Positions 33,922 through 41,700 of a stretch of 64,000 nt of DNA are shown here, one piece after another. The stretch comes from Mucilaginibacter_A sp964236465 (lineage in GTDB: Bacteria; Bacteroidota; Bacteroidia; Sphingobacteriales; Sphingobacteriaceae). Under the pieces are notes generated by a model, which was not told the DNA's origin, ran no database searches, and saw only the letters and a list, made by a program, of their open reading frames with translations. The position numbers were made by a program, and so were the translations under genes. The stretch is taken from contig CAXSBZ010000008.1 in the NCBI GenBank assembly GCA_964236465.1, forward strand, positions 43,995 through 107,994, given 5' to 3'. The stretch's first letter is position 1; every line of letters begins with the position of its first letter.

Positions 33922-35967
33922 ATGCACTATAAACTTTTTCTGCTGATGTTGTTCCTGTTTCTCGCCAAAACTACTTTCGCACAAACGCCTCAGGAACGCG
34001 AAATCGAAACAATTATTGAAGCTGCGGCCGAAAACCTGCCCGACGATTATGATTATTTCGACCTAATCAGCCAGCTGCAAAATTACCGCCAGCATCCGCT
34101 CAACCTAAACAAAGCTACAACAGCGCAACTGCAAGACTTGTTGTTTCTTTCGTACCTGCAAATTTCCGCTTTGCAAGAGCACATCCGCAGCAACGGAAAG
34201 CTGATTGATCTGCTTGAGCTTCAAAGCATTGACTTTTTTGATCTGCAAACGATCTACAAATTAATGCCTTTTATAACGATCAATACCAGCGTAGATTTTA
34301 ATAAAATCAGCCTTCAAAACCTGTTTCGATATGGCAAACATGACTTAATTTTTCGTTTTGGCGAAGTTTTGCAAAACCAAAAAGGTTTTACGATACCAAA
34401 AGATTCTAAACTTTCGCATTATTCCGGCAATCCGCAGAAGCTGCTTGGCCGTTACCGTTTTGATTTCCAGAACCGTATCCAGCTGGCTTTCAATATGGAA
34501 AAAGACGCCGGAGAACCATTTTTTGCCGGTAAAAACAGCATGGGTTTTGATTTTTATACGGCAAGCTTAGCCTTCAAAAATTTCGGCCTGATCAACAAAT
34601 TAGTGATCGGCGATTATTCACTGCAATTTGGCCAGGGCTTGGGTTTGTACACCGGTTTTGCTTTTGGTAAAAATGCCGATGCCACGCTGATGCCGAAAGT
34701 GAGCCGTGGTTTAACAGCGTATTCATCCACTAATGAAATCAGTTATTTCCGTGGTGCGGCGACAACATTGCAATGGAAATCCATCGCTTTTACGCCTTTT
34801 ATTTCCGCCCGGCCGGTGGATGCAACGGTGCAAGCCACCGCCAATCCCGAATACATTTCTTCTCTCGGCACAACCGGTTATCATCGCACCGCAACAGAAT
34901 TGACCAATAAAAATGCTGCCGAACAACTGAGTTATGGCTTCGATCTCAACTATTCAAAACAAGCTTTCAAAACCGGCATTACAGCATACAACACGCGTTT
35001 TCAATATCCTTTGCAACGACGGCAAAACACTTACAATCAATTTATTTTTGCCGGAAAAGAATTGGATAATCTTTCGTTTTACTACGATTATAGTTTTCAT
35101 AATTTTTATTTTTTTGGAGAAACAGCCAAAAGTTTGGGCGGTGGTGCAGCAACGGTAAATGGTTTATTGAGTTCCATTTCTTCCAATATTTCTGTAGTGG
35201 TTTTGTACCGGAATTACAACCGCGATTACCATTCTTTCTACAACCAGGCCGTTTCTGAAAACACGGATGCCGTTAACGAAAAAGGGTTTTACAGCGGATT
35301 AAATATCAAGTTTTCCAAAAAATGGACGTTTTCCGGTTATGCTGATTTTTTCAAATTTCCCTGGCTCAAATTCCAGGTAAGCCAGCCCAACAGCAGCGGC
35401 CACGAGTTTTTGGGCAGGTTGACGTATTCGCCCAATCAAAAACTGGTTGCTTATCTTAATTATCGGCAAAAACAAAAGCAACAAAATAATGACAACACCA
35501 AAATTACAGCTTTGGATGAAGTTGATTATCAAGATTTTAAATTTGATATTTCTTATCCTTTCAGCCGAAACATCACTTTTAGAAACCGTGCCGAAGTGGT
35601 TAAATACCAAAAAGGTTTGCCAGCGGCAGAATATGGTTTGATGCTTTATCAGGATGTTATTTTCAAGCCAAAAATTAGTAAAATCTCTGCAAACTGCCGC
35701 CTGGCTTGGTTCCATACCGCCAGTTACGATTCGCGCATTTATTCTTTTGAAAACGATGTGTTGTACAGTTATACCATTTTGCCTTTGCAACACACCGGTT
35801 TCCGCACGTTTTTAAATGCGCAATATTCGTTTAGCAAAGGTTTGGATGCCTGGTTTCGCTACAGTGCCTATTTGTATCGTGGCGAAAAAACGGTTGGTTC
35901 CGGTTTGGATTTGATCGAAGGCAACAAAAAATCAGAAGTCAAACTGCAAATGCGCTATCGTTTCTGA
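33922..35967 (+). CDS. Helix-hairpin-helix (ComEA-like) protein with barrel-like C-terminus
   Basis: The protein has 681 residues. It has a signal peptide (MHYKLFLLMLFLFLAKTTFA), then at about 60-117 a region LNLNKATTAQLQDLLFLSYL ... LIDLLELQSIDFFDL that matches ComEA-type helix-hairpin-helix repeats, though the LPGIG glycines are replaced. The remaining 560 residues alternate aromatic and polar residues and end in LQMRYRF, as in outer-membrane barrels. comEC follows after 2 bases. I infer a periplasmic DNA-binding segment joined to a barrel, possibly the outer-membrane step of DNA uptake. A repeat copy (34530-34541) is in frame. Confidence 0.75.
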   Translation: MHYKLFLLMLFLFLAKTTFAQTPQEREIETIIEAAAENLPDDYDYFDLISQLQNYRQHPLNLNKATTAQLQDLLFLSYLQISALQEHIRSNGKLIDLLELQSIDFFDLQTIYKLMPFITINTSVDFNKISLQNLFRYGKHDLIFRFGEVLQNQKGFTIPKDSKLSHYSGNPQKLLGRYRFDFQNRIQLAFNMEKDAGEPFFAGKNSMGFDFYTASLAFKNFGLINKLVIGDYSLQFGQGLGLYTGFAFGKNADATLMPKVSRGLTAYSSTNEISYFRGAATTLQWKSIAFTPFISARPVDATVQATANPEYISSLGTTGYHRTATELTNKNAAEQLSYGFDLNYSKQAFKTGITAYNTRFQYPLQRRQNTYNQFIFAGKELDNLSFYYDYSFHNFYFFGETAKSLGGGAATVNGLLSSISSNISVVVLYRNYNRDYHSFYNQAVSENTDAVNEKGFYSGLNIKFSKKWTFSGYADFFKFPWLKFQVSQPNSSGHEFLGRLTYSPNQKLVAYLNYRQKQKQQNNDNTKITALDEVDYQDFKFDISYPFSRNITFRNRAEVVKYQKGLPAAEYGLMLYQDVIFKPKISKISANCRLAWFHTASYDSRIYSFENDVLYSYTILPLQHTGFRTFLNAQYSFSKGLDAWFRYSAYLYRGEKTVGSGLDLIEGNKKSEVKLQMRYRF

Positions 35968-35969
35968 CC

Positions 35970-38090
35970 ATGAAAAATAACTATTTTCTCCCTCAAAACC
36001 CGTTTTTAATTTTGCTGATGCCTCTTTTAGCAGGTATTTTTTTGGGCGTAATTTTTTCATTTGATGGTTTGCTACAAGCTTTAAGCATCAGCATTTATAC
36101 CATCGCTTTTATTTTTTTCATGCTGAATTTTTGTTACGCTGGATGGAAAATTTATCGTAAACCCTGGCTCGGCAGCGTATTGATCCATGTTTTTTTACTG
36201 CTTTCCGGGATTTTATTTGCCGAACAAAATAAGGAGATCAACCAAAAAGATCATTTCTCCAAACAGCAATCCGATGCTTTGCTGGTTACCATCATCCAGG
36301 AACCGAAGCAAACCGGCAACTTGCTCCGTTTCAATACTTCGGTTACGCATACTGTTTTTAGGGGTAAAATTTTAGCGTCGTCTGGTAGTTTGCTGGTGGC
36401 CTTGAAATTGGACTCCAGCCAAAAAAACATTTTAAATTACAGCGATCAGCTCCTCATTTCCAACCAATATAAACCAGTTGATGCGCCTTTTAATCCGGCA
36501 GAATTCAATTACAAACTTTGGCTGCAGCACCAGAATATTTATTTCCAAACTTACCTCAACCCAAACCAATACCAGCTTGTTGCAGCCAACCAGGGCAATC
36601 CGATTATCAATAAAGCACTGGAAATCAGGAAGCAAATGGTGCAAAAGTTTCAGCAATATTTGCATGATCCTGATGCAATTGCGGTTGCTTCGACTTTAAT
36701 CTTGGGTTATCGAGCCGATTTAAGTCAGGATGTTTTACAGGCATATTCTAAAACCGGCACCATGCACGTGCTGTCCGTTTCCGGGATGCACGTGGCTTTG
36801 GTTTACATCATTATTGAGCTGTTGCTCCGGTTTTTAAACCGTAAAAGAAGCACCATTTTGCTCAAAGCTTTTATTTCGATTGTGCTCATTTGGCTGTACG
36901 CGCTCCTTTCCGGCTTCTCACCTGCCGTTTGCCGTGCCGCCGTCATGATTAGTTTTGTCATTTGCGGAAAAACTTACAACCGGCACATCAGTATGCTCAA
37001 TATTTTGCTGGTTTCGGCTTTTATGCTACTGCTTTACAATCCGTATTTTGTGGCTGATGTTGGTTTCCAGCTTTCCTATCTCGCCGTTTTCGGGTTGATC
37101 TTGCTGCAGCCAATCATCGAAAACCTACTGGAAGTCAAACAAAAACACTTGCGAAAATTGTGGGCATTGCTATCGGTTTCGCTGGCGGCGCAAGTGATCA
37201 CGTTTCCGGTCAGCGTGTTTTATTTTCATCAGTTTCCGGTTTATTTTCTGCTGAGCAACTTGTTTATTGTGCTGCCATCTATGCTGATTATGTATATCGG
37301 AATCGCTTTTCTGGCGTTTTCCAATGTTGATTTGCTGGCCAAACCGCTGGCTTTTTTGCTCGAGAAAACCATCGTCATCATGAATTCCGGTTTGACTTGG
37401 ATTGAGCATATTCCGTTTGGCAGCTGGAACAAATTGTGGATTACTACGCCAGAATATTTGCTGCTTTACGCTATCATCTGCTGCGGTTTCGGCTGGATGA
37501 TCCATCGAAAAATGTTCTTGCTGAAAATGAATGCTGTTTTTATCGTACTTTTTTTGATGAGCTTTTCTTACAAACGTTTTCGATCAGACAATCAGCAGGA
37601 AATCGTTTTTTTAAACCTGCGGAAAAACTTCGGGCTGATCTGCAAAAACGGAAACGAAGCTTTTGTGATCTCGGATTTGAAAAGTACCGACAAAACTTTT
37701 CAGTATTCCGTTCAGCCGTTTTTGGATAGTTGCCAGGCAATTAAAATCCATCTGCTTCAGCCCGAACAAAATTTTAGCAATGCTTCTTTTATCAGGCAAA
37801 ATCAGTTGATCCAGTTTGGGAATAAACTCATTTTCGTGGCCGACAAGCATTTTGAACAGCAGGTTTTTCCGCAGAAAATAAAAGTTGACTTGGTGCTAAT
37901 TACCGGAAACCCAAAAATCAACTTGAGCCAAATCACCCAAAACCTGATCTTTGATTTGTTGGTTATAGATGCCGGCAATTCTGATTATCATTTGCAAAAA
38001 CTTGTGGCAGAAGCCCGTGCAGACGGCAGAAAAATATTTATTTTGAAACGTAACAATTGCCTGCGCGTCAACTCTAACGAAAGTAATTGA
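35970..38090 (+). CDS. comEC: ComEC/Rec2 DNA-uptake channel
   Basis: The 706-residue protein has N-terminal helices, a DUF4131-type domain (about 30-200) and the Competence domain (about 225-490) with KTGTMHVLSVSGMHVALVYI, LYALLSGFSPAVCRAAVM and FQLSYLAVFGL. The C-terminal metallo-hydrolase-like domain (about 530-706) lacks an HxHxDH motif, as far as I can see, so nuclease activity there is doubtful; this seems usual in Bacteroidota. It would carry single-stranded DNA across the inner membrane. Exact repeat copies are at 36349, 37531 and 37780, with near copies at 36019 and 36842. Confidence 0.93.
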   Translation: MKNNYFLPQNPFLILLMPLLAGIFLGVIFSFDGLLQALSISIYTIAFIFFMLNFCYAGWKIYRKPWLGSVLIHVFLLLSGILFAEQNKEINQKDHFSKQQSDALLVTIIQEPKQTGNLLRFNTSVTHTVFRGKILASSGSLLVALKLDSSQKNILNYSDQLLISNQYKPVDAPFNPAEFNYKLWLQHQNIYFQTYLNPNQYQLVAANQGNPIINKALEIRKQMVQKFQQYLHDPDAIAVASTLILGYRADLSQDVLQAYSKTGTMHVLSVSGMHVALVYIIIELLLRFLNRKRSTILLKAFISIVLIWLYALLSGFSPAVCRAAVMISFVICGKTYNRHISMLNILLVSAFMLLLYNPYFVADVGFQLSYLAVFGLILLQPIIENLLEVKQKHLRKLWALLSVSLAAQVITFPVSVFYFHQFPVYFLLSNLFIVLPSMLIMYIGIAFLAFSNVDLLAKPLAFLLEKTIVIMNSGLTWIEHIPFGSWNKLWITTPEYLLLYAIICCGFGWMIHRKMFLLKMNAVFIVLFLMSFSYKRFRSDNQQEIVFLNLRKNFGLICKNGNEAFVISDLKSTDKTFQYSVQPFLDSCQAIKIHLLQPEQNFSNASFIRQNQLIQFGNKLIFVADKHFEQQVFPQKIKVDLVLITGNPKINLSQITQNLIFDLLVIDAGNSDYHLQKLVAEARADGRKIFILKRNNCLRVNSNESN

Positions 38091-38160
38091 ACAGATTATT
38101 TTGATTTTCAAATTAAGCTTGCATCTTTACAGTACGAATTTCATCCTAAAAAATAAAAAC

Positions 38161-38802
38161 ATGAATAATTTTAAAAAAGTAGCTTTGGGTTTGGTATTAA
38201 CTACTATTGGTTTTGCGGCTCAGGCACAAAAAAGTTTTACCGAAGGTGTAGCAAATTACACGGTTAACGCTGGCAGCCAACAGCAGGATGCCAAAGTTTA
38301 TTTCAAAGGCGATTCCTCTTCTTACCAGTTTCAGGCCGGCCCGGCAGATATTAAATTAATATCTGATGAAAAGGCTAATTTTATGGTTGTTCTGGTAGAT
38401 GTGCCTGTTGCTTCCATCAAAAAAGCAGCTGTTTATACGCCGGCAGATATGGAGCAAATGAAAGATAAAGAACCATCTTTCACCGTAACGCCAACTACCG
38501 AAACACAAACGATTGCTGGTTATCAATGTAAAAAATATTTGGCAAAAGACAGCAAAAGCGGTACAACCGTGGATGTTTGGGCAACAACCGATATATCTGC
38601 GCCCAACAACAATCTGACTAAATATTTTACTGGTTTGCAAGGTTTCCCGGTTAAGTTTTCAACCTTGGTGCGTGGCCAGAAAGCAGATGTAATGCTGAAA
38701 TCTATCGCTGCGGAAAAAGTTAAAGCCGGTACTTTTGCAATCCCTGCTGACTTTGACAAGATTACGGTTGAAGAACTGATGTCTATGGGCGGCGGCAGAT
38801 AA
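38161..38802 (+). CDS. Secreted hypothetical protein, DUF4412-like
   Basis: I choose ATG 38161, giving 213 residues that start MNNFKKVALGLVLTTIGFAA with an AQAQ signal cleavage site. An upstream extension of 20 residues is not plausible. The mature protein (EGVANYTVNAGSQQQDAKVY, TIAGYQCKKYLAKDSKSGTT, PNNNLTKYFTGLQGFPVKF) resembles DUF4412/GLPGLI-like periplasmic proteins that have an Y-x-C-K motif. The function is unknown. A strong terminator follows. Confidence 0.75.
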   Translation: MNNFKKVALGLVLTTIGFAAQAQKSFTEGVANYTVNAGSQQQDAKVYFKGDSSSYQFQAGPADIKLISDEKANFMVVLVDVPVASIKKAAVYTPADMEQMKDKEPSFTVTPTTETQTIAGYQCKKYLAKDSKSGTTVDVWATTDISAPNNNLTKYFTGLQGFPVKFSTLVRGQKADVMLKSIAAEKVKAGTFAIPADFDKITVEELMSMGGGR

Positions 38803-38823
38803 TTAATCCTAAAAGTATTTTAT

Positions 38824-38859
38824 AAAAAAGCCTGATGCAATTTGTATCAGGCTTTTTTT
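38824..38859 (+). terminator. Intrinsic terminator
   Basis: The arms AAAAAAGCCTGAT and ATCAGGCTTTTTTT pair around GCAATTTGT and end in a T-run. It follows the DUF4412-like gene by 22 bases and precedes the metallo-hydrolase gene on the same strand. Confidence 0.85.
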
Positions 38860-38970
38860 GTGAGTAAGAATTGATATTTAGGATTATTACTAATAGTTAA
38901 TTTCTTAATAATAAAACATCAAAAACTTAAAGTTCAACTTCTTGTTTCGCTAAAAACAAACTAAACAAAA

Positions 38971-39924
38971 ATGGAATCACAAGCAATAAGCAAAGATACA
39001 AACAGCAGCTATTTTGAAGTAGCACCGGGTGTTTGGGGGATGAAAATTATATTTGTAAACATCTACATGATCGCTTCCGGACACCCGGAGGATAAAAAAT
39101 GGGTGTTGGTAGATACTGGCTTGCCGAGTGCATCGCACAAAATCCAGGCAATGGCCGAAGAACTGTTTGGACAAGGCACTAAACCGGAAAATATTATTTT
39201 AACGCACGGCCACTTTGATCATGTGGGCAGCCTGGAGGCTATACTGAAAATTTGGAATGTACCGGTTTTTGCGCACGAGTTGGAACTGCCTTATTTAACC
39301 GGACTTTCAGCTTATCCGCCTGCTGATCCTTTTGTGGGCGGCGGTTTGATGAGTTTGACTTCCTGGATGTTCCCGAACAAACCATTGGATCTGGGCGACA
39401 AAGTTCAGGCTTTCCCTGAAGACGGCAACACACCGGGATTGCCTAATTGGCGCATTATCCACACGCCGGGCCATGCGCCGGGCCACATTTCTTTGTTCCG
39501 AAAATCCGACCATGTTTTGATTGCCGGTGATGCTTTTGTAACCACCGTTCAGGAATCGGCCTTGTCTGTGATGCTTCAGAAAAAGATTATTTCCGGCCCG
39601 CCAAAATATTTTACTTGTGATTGGAAAGCGGCAGGCATATCGGTAAGAAAACTAATCGGGCTGCATCCGCAAACGGTTGCAACCGGACACGGAAAGCCAA
39701 TGTTTAATAAAGAATTTAAAGAAGCTTTACAGAAATTAGGTAAAAACTTTGTGCAAGAAGCTGTTCCGGCACATGGTCGATATGTAGAAGAACCGGCCAT
39801 AACTGATAATGAAGGTGTAAAATATGTGCCGCCAACCAAAAATAATCCAATTATTACAAGCAGTTTAATTGGTGCCGCCGCGTTGATTGCTTTTGCGGTG
39901 GTGGTAAATATTTACAAAGATTAA
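38971..39924 (+). CDS. Metallo-beta-lactamase fold hydrolase with C-terminal membrane helix
   Basis: The protein has 317 residues. It shows ILTHGHFDHVGSLEAIL (metal site), HTPGHAPGHISLF and LIAGDAFVTT, then ATGHGKPM. A C-terminal hydrophobic stretch (IITSSLIGAAALIAFAVVV) is probably a tail anchor. The family includes glyoxalase II-like and quorum-quenching enzymes; the substrate is unknown. The gene stands alone between two terminators. Confidence 0.88.
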   Translation: MESQAISKDTNSSYFEVAPGVWGMKIIFVNIYMIASGHPEDKKWVLVDTGLPSASHKIQAMAEELFGQGTKPENIILTHGHFDHVGSLEAILKIWNVPVFAHELELPYLTGLSAYPPADPFVGGGLMSLTSWMFPNKPLDLGDKVQAFPEDGNTPGLPNWRIIHTPGHAPGHISLFRKSDHVLIAGDAFVTTVQESALSVMLQKKIISGPPKYFTCDWKAAGISVRKLIGLHPQTVATGHGKPMFNKEFKEALQKLGKNFVQEAVPAHGRYVEEPAITDNEGVKYVPPTKNNPIITSSLIGAAALIAFAVVVNIYKD

Positions 39925-39940
39925 GTTCAAAATTTAATGC

Positions 39941-39981
39941 ATAAAAGAAGCATACCCGATATAAAGGTATGCTTCTTTTAT
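39941..39981. terminator. Hairpin made of two opposed repeat copies
   Basis: Perfect 16-base arms ATAAAAGAAGCATACC (39941-39956) and GGTATGCTTCTTTTAT (39966-39981) enclose a 9-base loop. Each arm is one exact repeat copy. The hairpin lies between the convergent metallo-hydrolase and aldose epimerase genes. It is followed by CACCTAAAAATTGGG, the usual tail. Confidence 0.75.
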
Positions 39982-39998
39982 CACCTAAAAATTGGGTT

Positions 39999-40871
39999 CT
40001 AATCAAATAGAGAAATCACAAAATCGGCTTCAAAAACATGGCCGTGCTCTATTTGGATAACTCCTTCTTTGTCTTTAAATTCGGTTGTTTTTCCGGCAAA
40101 ATCTGAATGACCCAGCCAGGGCTCGATGCAAACAAATGGCGCGTCTGGTTTTGCCCAAATCCCCAGATCTTTAAAATCCTTAAAACTAACCGATAAACTT
40201 TGCTGATGATTTTTACTGCGGATGGTTGCATTTTTAGAAGTAATATCTTTAAAAATTAGTGCATCCCGATTAAATAAGGTTTTTGTCAGCCAAAGCTTGC
40301 GCTCATCCATCGGCACAAATTCCGTTTCGCCGCTGAACAAACCCTTTTCTGAAAGTAAATGCGTTAGCAACGGCTCTGAGGTTTCAAATTCCAGGTAATA
40401 ATCTTCATAATTTTCATTCGGAAAAAATGGAACCCGGAAAGCCGGATGCGCGCCAACCGAAAAATAAACCGTTCGTTCATCCTGGTTGATCATTTTATAA
40501 GTAACGCATAAATTGTGATCCATTAAATCATACAAAACCTGAAACTCGAACTTAAAAGGATAAACGGCCAGCGTAGATTCGTTGAAAGGAAGCGAAAATT
40601 TAGCATCTGTTTCGCTCGATTCGACTAATGAAAATGTTGATTCTCGGGCAAAACCATGCCGGTTCATATGATAAGAGTTGCCGTTCACCTGCAATTCATT
40701 ATTAACCAAACTGCCCACAATCGGGAACAGATTAGGTGCGTGCCAAGGCCAAACTGCCGGATCGCCTTGCCACAAATGTTCGGTTTGCGTTTGTTTATTG
40801 TAAATAGAAGTCATCTCTGCACCTTGCGGGCGAACGGTAACTTTTAAAAATTCGTTTTCTATCGAAATCAT
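39999..40871 (-). CDS. Aldose 1-epimerase family protein (LacX-like)
   Basis: The protein has 290 residues. FLKVTVRPQGAEMTSIYNKQ, HLWQGDPAVWPWHAPNLFPI, GFARESTFSLV and FSVGAHPAFRVPF, with the conserved His, match the LacX branch of the galactose mutarotase fold. It probably epimerises a sugar or a sugar phosphate in the cytosol. Length is typical. No sugar-use genes are adjacent. Confidence 0.88.
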   Translation of the reverse strand: MISIENEFLKVTVRPQGAEMTSIYNKQTQTEHLWQGDPAVWPWHAPNLFPIVGSLVNNELQVNGNSYHMNRHGFARESTFSLVESSETDAKFSLPFNESTLAVYPFKFEFQVLYDLMDHNLCVTYKMINQDERTVYFSVGAHPAFRVPFFPNENYEDYYLEFETSEPLLTHLLSEKGLFSGETEFVPMDERKLWLTKTLFNRDALIFKDITSKNATIRSKNHQQSLSVSFKDFKDLGIWAKPDAPFVCIEPWLGHSDFAGKTTEFKDKEGVIQIEHGHVFEADFVISLFD

Positions 40872-40996
40872 AAACAGATCAGGTTTTGCTTTTAGTTAAA
40901 ATATTTCTGTTAAACCTAAAAAATATGGGATTTGTTTAAAATAGAATTTGGGTTGATGATTTTTAGGTGGTAAAAGAAGTATCGGAAAAGACGGCT

Positions 40997-41437
40997 TTAC
41001 AAAAACGTTTTTAAGGTTGGCAATGATTCAGCATCAAAAAAAGAATTCATCAACTTATCAGAAGTTATAAATAGATCAACGTCATTTCTTACAAACAAAG
41101 CAGTAGAAAGCTGTAAACTATCTAAAGTTCTTAACCCTCTTATTCCGTATTTTGTGATCAGGTTCCGTGCCTGTTCAGTAATTACACTATCGATTTGTAT
41201 AAAAGTATATTTTTCTATATCAGATTCGAAATGTCCTATTATGTCTTTTGCCTTTTGTTCATCTATCTCTTTATTACGCAACTTTTTCCATACGGTAGAA
41301 GTAAATTCTATTTTAGTAAGTTCAGACAAATAGATTATTTTAACATCATAACCAGAAAAAATATTTTCTATGGTTTCAGTATCAGGTTCTGTGTGATAAA
41401 GTTTGAACAAAGAAGAAGTATCTAAGAATATTCTCAC
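40997..41437 (-). CDS. PIN-domain toxin (VapC type)
   Basis: The protein has 146 residues beginning MRIFLDTSSLFKLYH. The acidic residues expected for the PIN RNase site are D6, E44 (LTKIEFTST), D106 (LRTLDSLQLSTAL) and D127 (FITSDKLM). VapC toxins cut tRNA or rRNA. The start overlaps the stop of the upstream antitoxin gene by four bases. AT-rich compared with its neighbours. Confidence 0.85.
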   Translation of the reverse strand: MRIFLDTSSLFKLYHTEPDTETIENIFSGYDVKIIYLSELTKIEFTSTVWKKLRNKEIDEQKAKDIIGHFESDIEKYTFIQIDSVITEQARNLITKYGIRGLRTLDSLQLSTALFVRNDVDLFITSDKLMNSFFDAESLPTLKTFL

Positions 41438-41670
41438 AGTTCTCTTCTTCTTTCTTCGATCACTGTATCACTAAAAGACCCTTTATAATCTTTTAAAGCC
41501 TCCCGACTTTTTGCAAAAGAAAAGTCATCCAAAGTCAACCTTTTTTCAGAAGATATTTCTGTGTCCTCCAAAAAAGTAACGATAACTTTTACTGGTTTTT
41601 TTGACTGAAATTCTTGATCCAATTTTACAACACCGTTTTGAAATGTTCCTGCTATTGCTATCATAACCAA
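41434..41670 (-). CDS. Antitoxin (AF2212/VapB-like) of the PIN toxin
   Basis: The protein has 78 residues; an equally good start is MIAIAG at 41664. IAGTFQNGVVKLDQEFQSKK followed by PVKVIVTFLED is the AF2212-like N-terminal beta region, and the charged C-terminal tail (REALKDYKGSFSDTVIEERR) would wrap the toxin. It likely represses its own operon. A repeat copy (41690-41701) sits between its start and the priA stop, with an AAATTTATAAATTTGG-type tail. Confidence 0.78.
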   Translation of the reverse strand: MVMIAIAGTFQNGVVKLDQEFQSKKPVKVIVTFLEDTEISSEKRLTLDDFSFAKSREALKDYKGSFSDTVIEERRREL

Positions 41671-41700
41671 ATTTATAAATTTTACTCCATAAAAGAAGCA

